Shown in pieces: positions 19,700 to 25,335 of a stretch of 25,335 nucleotides of DNA. Within the stretch, counting starts at the first letter, position 1. Each line of letters opens with the position of its first letter. Origin of the DNA: Mnemiopsis leidyi (lineage: Eukaryota; Ctenophora; Tentaculata; Lobata; Bolinopsidae); the NCBI GenBank assembly GCA_000226015.1, contig JH153114.1, positions 41,766-67,100 of the forward strand, read 5' to 3'. The position numbers were made by a program, and so were the translations under genes. The notes below the pieces were generated by a model that was given only the letters and a program-made list of their open reading frames with translations, did no database searches and was not told where the DNA came from.

Positions 19700-22600
19700 T
19701 TATCGGCACTTTTCTCCCTCTGCGATCACCATATCCCCGGCGTGAATCTCGCAACTGATACATTCAAACTCCCGCTTTTTGAGGCTGTATTTTGCCGTGT
19801 AGCCGCGCCTCTTTTTGTAGGAAATCTGATCAGTCTCTATCGGTTCCCCATCTATCTTGAAGGTTACATCTAGCTTCATGTTGCTTAGGTCAACCGTCAT
19901 GTCTTTCTTTAAGGCCTGGAAAGTTTATATTTTCTTTAGGCCCTGGAAAGTTTATATTTTCTTTAGGCCCTGGAAAGTTTGTATTTTCTTTAGGCCCTGG
20001 AAAGTTTATATTTTCTTTAGGCCCTGGAAAGTTTATATTTTCTTTAGGCCCTGGAAAGTTTATATTTTCTTTAGGCCCTGGAAAGTTTATATTTTCTTTA
20101 GGCCCTGGAAAGTTTATATTTTCTTTAGGCCCTGGAAAGTTTATATTTTCTTTAGGCCCTGCACAGTGTGCCGGGAAGGTGGTTTTTCTGCAAAAAATCA
20201 ATTTTTCTCCACAGGAAGTTGATTTTAACTTAAAAAGTAGTCTACTATGTGTATAAATGACTTAACATTCGATTAAAACACATATCAAAACCCTAGGACT
20301 AAAACTTTTGCTTAAATTTTGAAATTTCTCACAAATTGCCACTGTGCGTCACACAAAAAACATCTTTTTGTACTAGCAAATTCCTGATTTTTTGGAATTC
20401 TTCACCTTTTTGGCAAAATTTTTGTATCTAAATGCTACTTTGAATGACCTAAATGATTTTAAGAGTTGTAACACTCTATTCTACGACAGATAGTGAACAA
20501 ATTACCAAGAATTTGTACAATTTGAGGTTTCGGTAGCTGAATTTTGAATTTTAGCTTCATTTTCTGTGGTACATGTGCACACTTCAATGTAACATCACAA
20601 GAAGTAATGAAATTAAACAAAGTGTCAATTACAAAATTTAATGTGCCATTCAATATTTTTCAAAAGCCCAATTTTTGAGGGAGGCTGAAGGTATTCAGGG
20701 CCATGGTAGGGTCACTGTTCGCAAATTGGCTGATCACAAATTGATGTTTCTGTCAATCCTAGGTATTAGGCATAACAAATAAACAGGTTTGAGGTCAGCC
20801 AAACTGCGAACACCTTGTTGATCTTGCCATTTTGTACCAACTTAACGAAATTTTGTACACCAATAATCCAAAAAACGTTGAATTTTGATCTCAAAAATCG
20901 AAATTTCGTAATTTTGACCTAATATTTAACTTCATTTCACAGATGAACTGCCAGAGTAGTGACCCAAACCCTATTTAAGTGCTTTAAACCATCATAGAAG
21001 AGGTCATTCTCGTTTAAAAATGGCAAAAGGTTGACACAAAAACAAGGCCTCTTTGAGTTTCCCCAGAAATTTTCCGCAATTTTCCGTCTTTGAGGTACCA
21101 TATCTTGAGAACCACATATGCAATCTGCAAAAATTCTTTTTGCGTTGTAAAATTCAGAAAATTTCCAATTTGATATCAGTATCAGATATCACCATTTTTA
21201 TTTTTTGCAGCCTCTGGGCACACTGTGCCCTGGAAAGTTTATATTTATTATTTTCTTTAGGCCCTGGAAAGTTTATATTTTCTTTACGCCCTGGAACGTT
21301 TATATTTTCTTTAGGTCCTGGAAAGTTTATATTTTCTTAAGGCCCTGGAAAGTTTATATTTTCTTTAGGTCCTGAAAAGTTTATATTTTCTTAGGGTCCT
21401 GGAAATTTAAATTTTCTTTAGGCCCTGGAAAGTTTATATTTTCTTAGGGTCCTGGAAATTTAAATTTTCTTTAGGCCCTGGAAAGTTTATATTTATATTC
21501 TATCAAGTTATTTGTGTATTGAGGTAGTTTTTGAAACTTGACAGTATTAGGAAAACTTGTCCATATGTAACGTGAACTAACCTTAGCACTGCACGTAAGC
21601 TTTCTCATGGTAAAGCTCACATCTACATGAACTTGGAAGTCTGCGTTATTGAAACACTTTACTGCCATTACGTCGAAAGCAAAACAAGCAGCCTTCATTC
21701 CGTGCTTTTCCGATGCTTCATCGTATCGGGTAGCTAGACAATGTTCACTGAAATAGAAACAGTTAAAATAAAGAAGATTTCATATCAATAACATGTTCTT
21801 AAAGTTAAATTCGATCAAAACAGTTTAACTGTTTATTATGTTTTTATTAACGGATCTTATGAATATTTAATTGCGTCAGCAAAGTCAAAAATCAACCGAC
21901 CTGTTAGCAAGCGAATCGTCGTATTCACAAGCAAATTCGGTCCACCCAAACGGCATCATCGCGTCAGTTGACTGAGCTCCAGCCATTTGCAATAGCGACT
22001 TCAAAGCCTTCTTAGGAACCTCCACCTTCATTCCATGTCGATATCCCTGAGTCCTGCAGATGGCTCCGGCGGCGTTGTCATTAAACCCATCGTTACATGC
22101 GTACTCCCACGATTCTTCAGTAAACATGGAGTTTCCATTCCAGTCTACCTGCATCGCTTGAACTATTCCTCCGAAAGAGTTCCCGTTTTTGTCCACCATC
22201 TTCATGGTGTCGCCCATCACCAGTTTAAACTTGACTTCCGACCAATCTTCCTCAGGTACACAGCGGGGGAGCTCCATGGAGCCGTCACCACGACACCAGC
22301 CCATCTCTCCTCGCATCGTCTTCATCATCACATAACCTTCATCACACTCGTACCTTGCCATGAATGGCATTGTCTCATCTCGAGGCTGGGAGTTTATGAC
22401 AGCGTCGTTCATCACCTCTTTCATCATCTTCATCACTTCATCATCAAACATCTGCTTGGTATCGCCTTTTTCCTCTAAGTCAGAATCCTCCATCATATCC
22501 ATCGGGAACATTACTTGAACTGCTTTTCCGTGGTAAATATAACTTGGTAACCCACAATGACGAGCTTCCTCTGGTTCTTGACACTCGGGCATCATGAGGA

Positions 22601-24850
22601 TGTTTCCATCGTTCTTGTTGCAGTAAGCTACGGGGAACCGCTCGAAAATTTTAGCCATCTCAACGGTGGAGTACATGGCCTCTTGTATCAATGCCCTGTT
22701 GGGAGTCATAACATAGGGATAGTAACACATGTAGACAGCCCAGGCATAGTCATCACCTTCCTCCCCTAACATATAACGTTCTCCCCGGGCTATATACTCA
22801 GGGAAGTGACACCCTTCCTTGGCACTTTCTCCTCCATCGGCCCCGCTATCATCATCGGAGTGCTCTCCGCCATCGCTATCTTCTCGGTCATCATCATAGG
22901 GCACACAATTGGGCTGCTGTGGTCTGATCTCGTAGTTCTCAACACACTCCATCATGGTGCTTCCCGAAGGGTACCACCCTGAGTTACATCCCCACCGTTT
23001 GTATGGACAGGTACTAGCAGTTAAGGAATAACTCTCCTCCCTCCAATCAGAATAGAAGTATCCATCATCTATGAATTCCGGCCAATCGCATTTATCCGGT
23101 ATACATTTCGGGTATGTTATTGCATTTCCCCCCGAACTAAAGTCACACCTTGCCAGACTGTTACAACCCTCCGGAATCCAACCCTCGTTGCAGATGTACA
23201 TGGCCTCGACCTTGCTTCCGTAAACCTTGGCCAATACTCCATTCTCAATTTCTTGGGCAAACTCACAGGAAGCACATTGATCATACTCCTTCAACGAGTC
23301 TGAGTAAGAGTAAAACTTAGCAGAACAGTCACATTCATCCATCACACACTTTAATTCGATATCTTCAGACGTGGCACACTTCGCATCATAGCAAGCGTCA
23401 TCCCAACAGTTTCTGTTAGGCTGCCCACTCTCACAGAAGTGTTCCTCCTCTTGGTACTGGGCGTCGAAAGAGAACCTTTTCATTCGGAATCCGCGTGGCA
23501 TGGCCATTCCCAAATCTTTCAGATTGTTGGCTATGTTCCAACCAGTAAGAGCGTTCATGTCAGACATTCCCATGGCCTCCATCATGGCTTCCATGGCATC
23601 GGAGAACGTCCCAAAATTCATCGTCTCTAGGTTTTTCATCTCAGAAAGCAGGGGCACCAGAATTTCGGAGGTCATCACGTCTATTCCCATTTCAGGTAGG
23701 TCAATATCAACACTCATCACATAAGTTTCCTCCTTCAGGTTTACACACTCCCCTGAAGTATCAGCGGCTTCGAGGTCGACAACTCGCTTGAGTGGATAAC
23801 ATATCAAGTCCCAAAAGTTTCCCTCGAACAATTCCATCATGACTTCGTCAGATGTTTTGTCCCAGGATTCTCCACAGAACTCTTGGAACAAGGGTCCGGA
23901 CAAAGTGCTGGCCGAACAGACGACTCTCTCAATGGTCCACATCTGAAGGTTGATGTACTCCGGCCACTCCAGCTCCTCGGCAGAAAACAGCTCCAAACAT
24001 TTCTCATCGAGCTCCTTCTTGGCATGGATTGGCCCACACATGTTTATACTGGGCGTTCCTCCAAGAGTGATGAAATTCTGTCCAGCAGGATCACCTGAGT
24101 AGGAACCCCAATCGTAAAAGTCTCCATGATTCGTCTTGATGCATTTTCCCTGGTCCTCCATCCCCCAGAAAGGGGTGATATAGCTCCAGCCACAGGAGTT
24201 ACAGTTTATACCGTCATCTCCCCAGGAACCCCAGGGACATTTCTCGCACAGTCCTTGTTCGTTGATGAAGTGTCCTGCGTCGCAGGATCTGCAGTCGGCT
24301 GAAAATTAGCGTTTTGTTCGTTATCATTTTAGCAAATTTTACAGATTACCAGATATAATAAAGATGTTACAAACTTTAGAATTACACTTACAGCTTTTAG
24401 AGAATTTTCAGCTTTTTCTTAAATTTCTAGAATAAGTTGTTCGAACGTTAGACGTCCACAAAGCTTTTAAGAGAACTGGATCAAATGAACATTAAAAGTT
24501 ATACTTGTAACTATATATTGTTATAGCAGACCCCGGCTTAGTGATCTAGATTCTGGCCTATGTTTAGGGCAATCAGCTATTCCGTCTTGGTAATGGCGAT
24601 TGATTTGTTGCGTATAAAAACTTAATGAATTTATAGCCTAATTATTCTTTTTTCTCGTCCTGAAATCACATAAATGACTAAGATGATTTATAATAAATAC
24701 CGTTAAGGGAGTAAAATTTTATAACGCTCACCACTTTCAAGAGGGTCCAGGGAATTAAATCCTGCTTCCAAATTTTCTAGAGTCAGTCCTTTTGCGTGAG
24801 TGTTACACCCTTTCATGTACTTTGGCGCTACAAACTCCACAATTTCCTCT
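19700..24850 (-). CDS. Secreted mosaic protein with GCC2/GCC3-like, sushi-like and SRCR domains (5' part missing)
   Basis: Minus-strand exons: 24850-24732, 24298-21901, 21747-21582 and 19915-19700 (stop included). Phases agree throughout, giving about 965 residues; the N-terminus and any signal peptide lie beyond the right edge. In order: a Cys-rich CRSCDAGHF...CEKCPWGSW...C block like the GCC2/GCC3 ephrin-receptor-type module (about 42-90); a less defined Cys-containing stretch; sushi/CCP-like modules starting CDWPEFIDDG, CHFPEYIARG and CGLPSYIYHG and ending near PNCVP or PRCVP; and an acidic Asp/Glu/Ser/Gly linker near 22810-22905. An SRCR domain follows (SWEYACNDGFNDNAAGAICR), completed in the next exon by EHCLATRYDEASEKHGMKAAC. 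A C-terminal Cys-containing domain is unrecognised. No C-terminal membrane segment is seen, so it is probably extracellular, in adhesion, immunity or matrix. The ligand is unknown. Methionine is unusually frequent. Confidence 0.82.
19916..20161 (-). repeat. 27-bp acceptor-containing array, homogeneous half
   Basis: Nine 27-bp units, almost identical (one A/G variant), directly abut the last exon of the SRCR gene. On the minus strand each reads GGCCTAAAGAAAATATAAAC and then TTTCCAG, so every unit ends in an AG acceptor-like site followed by exon-like GGCCTAAAG. The real exon begins GCCTTAAAG after the last TTCCAG (AG at 19916-19917). In the reading phase required, upstream copies meet TAA within the unit, so only the last site gives the long product. 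Confidence 0.92.
20162..21227. mobile_element. 1066-bp Transib/RAG-like non-autonomous transposon
   Basis: The element splits the 27-bp array. The left end is CACAGTGTGCC (20162-20172), and the right end is its exact inverse, GGCACACTGTG (21217-21227). Both termini share a second inner block, CTGCAAAAAAT, at different distances. After the heptamer CACAGTG, the left spacer is 23 bases before AAAAAATCA and the right spacer is 14 bases before AAAAAATAA. Flanking CCCTG occurs at 20157-20161 and 21228-21232. Deleting the element plus one CCCTG recreates an intact array unit (TTTAGGCCCTGGAAAG), which proves insertion with a 5-bp GC-rich target duplication. CAC-initial ends with 5-bp GC-rich duplications are characteristic of Transib and RAG-like elements. 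The interior is AT-rich with no transposase frame, so it would need a transposase supplied elsewhere. Confidence 0.82.
21228..21490 (-). repeat. 27-bp array, diverged half beyond the transposon
   Basis: Nine or ten further units of the same 27-bp repeat, lying toward the donor of the same intron. Unlike the left half, they carry several substitutions, a 9-base internal expansion (TATTTATTATTTTC near 21240) and a variant subunit, TCCTGGAAATTTAAATT, that appears twice. The array stops about 90 bases from the donor at 21581. Confidence 0.9.
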
Positions 24851-24964
24851 CTAAAAGTGAAACCAACAATCAAATCTGGGTTCAGAAACCAACAAATATA
24901 AGATAATTAGGGCATTTTGAAATAAGTTAATCTTTCTTATATGTATTGAAATAGGGATCTATAT
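24851..24964. other. Intron of the SRCR gene at the right edge
   Basis: AT-rich intronic sequence upstream (minus strand) of the exon at 24850-24732, whose acceptor is CTTTTAG. The next 5' exon is not in the window. No other feature is seen before the dispersed repeat starts. Confidence 0.6.
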
Positions 24965-25335
24965 AGGGGTCGTTTACATATGACGTCATCAACTAGGGGG
25001 GAGAGGGGGTTTCCAAATGATGATGATTGATGACGAGGGGGGAGGGGGGTTTGGCCAATGATGATGTCATCAAAAAATTTTAGGATTTATAGGATTTTTT
25101 GAAAATTTTTGATTTCTTTTAAAAATTTTTTATCAGAATTTTACAAAATCAGAAGGAAAATTTTCAAGTAAAAATTATGATTCAGAAATCTGGTGAATAA
25201 CTGTGTTTTCAATGACAAAAATGAACCAAAATCTAAGTTTTTTTGACATAAATGGTAGGGGGGGGGGGGTTCCACTGTGATGATGTCATTATGTCATTTA
25301 CCTCTGACTAGTTTAGGGGGGTTTGTCATGATGAT
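24965..25335. repeat. Dispersed G-rich TGACGTCATCA-type repeat, copy B
   Basis: Starts near GTCGTTTACATATGACGTCA and contains two G-rich blocks (about 24997-25012 and 25037-25051), GATGATGATTGATGACG and GATGATGTCATC. An A/T-rich middle follows, then a third G run of about 12 with GATGATGTCATTATGTCATT. The first part matches copy A at 17140-17300. The edges GTTTACATATGACGTCATCA and, on the opposite strand, TAAATGACATAATGACATCA form an imperfect inverted pair, suggesting a miniature DNA transposon of about 330 bases. A further G-rich start at 25310 suggests another copy or a nested end running off the window. Confidence 0.7.

Noticed and set aside
20162..20191. GGTTTTTCT at a 12-base spacing from the left CACAGTG, resembling an RSS nonamer
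   Set aside because: It is the inverse orientation of the ACAAAAACC nonamer. The correctly oriented A-rich block is the one 23 bases in, and it is shared with the other end.
19857..20222. Repetitive open frames (KVYIFFRPW plus, GPKENINFP minus)
   Set aside because: The period of 27 bases (nine codons) keeps frames open by chance. The segment is intronic in the SRCR gene.
22035..22478. 147-codon plus-strand frame, and others within 22-24.1 kb
   Set aside because: Shadows of the 2.4-kb minus-strand exon, whose domain content and phase-compatible splice sites identify it as the coding strand.

Overview
This is nuclear DNA from an animal, most likely an invertebrate; the phylum cannot be fixed from the sequence. 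The genes are split by many GT-AG introns and the non-coding DNA is AT-rich. The gene set (a Rab GTPase, the second-largest RNA polymerase I subunit, a Golgi-type carbohydrate sulfotransferase and a secreted GCC2/GCC3-sushi-SRCR mosaic protein) is metazoan in character. No tRNA, rRNA, CRISPR array or prokaryotic operon was seen.

Layout. 1-1090: last three coding exons of a Rab GTPase, plus strand, 5' part outside the window. 2110-9950: POLR1B (RPA2), 20 coding exons on the plus strand, about 1145 residues, apparently complete, but exon 9 carries two apparent one-base deletions. 9951-10588: short convergent spacer. 10589-14238: six exons of a Sulfotransfer_2 family carbohydrate sulfotransferase, minus strand, with the first exon not located. 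14239-19699: about 5.4 kb with no gene I can support, holding satellites and repeat fragments. 19700-24850: last four exons of a large secreted Cys-rich protein, minus strand, running off the right edge.

Two things stand out. First, tandem arrays repeatedly contain copies of real splice junctions: 33-bp units carrying the exon 9 acceptor of POLR1B, 40-bp units carrying the exon 9 donor, a 75-bp unit carrying the exon 12 acceptor (whose use would add 25 in-frame residues), and 27-bp units carrying the last acceptor of the SRCR gene. Second, the 27-bp array is split by a 1066-bp element. It has CACAGTG termini (identical to the V(D)J RSS heptamer), an A-rich block at unequal distance from each end, and a 5-bp GC-rich duplication (CCCTG). 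Removing the element and one CCCTG restores a perfect repeat unit. This is the signature of a non-autonomous Transib/RAG-type transposon.

The four genes have no obvious shared pathway. They look like ordinary neighbours in a compact, repeat-turning-over genome.
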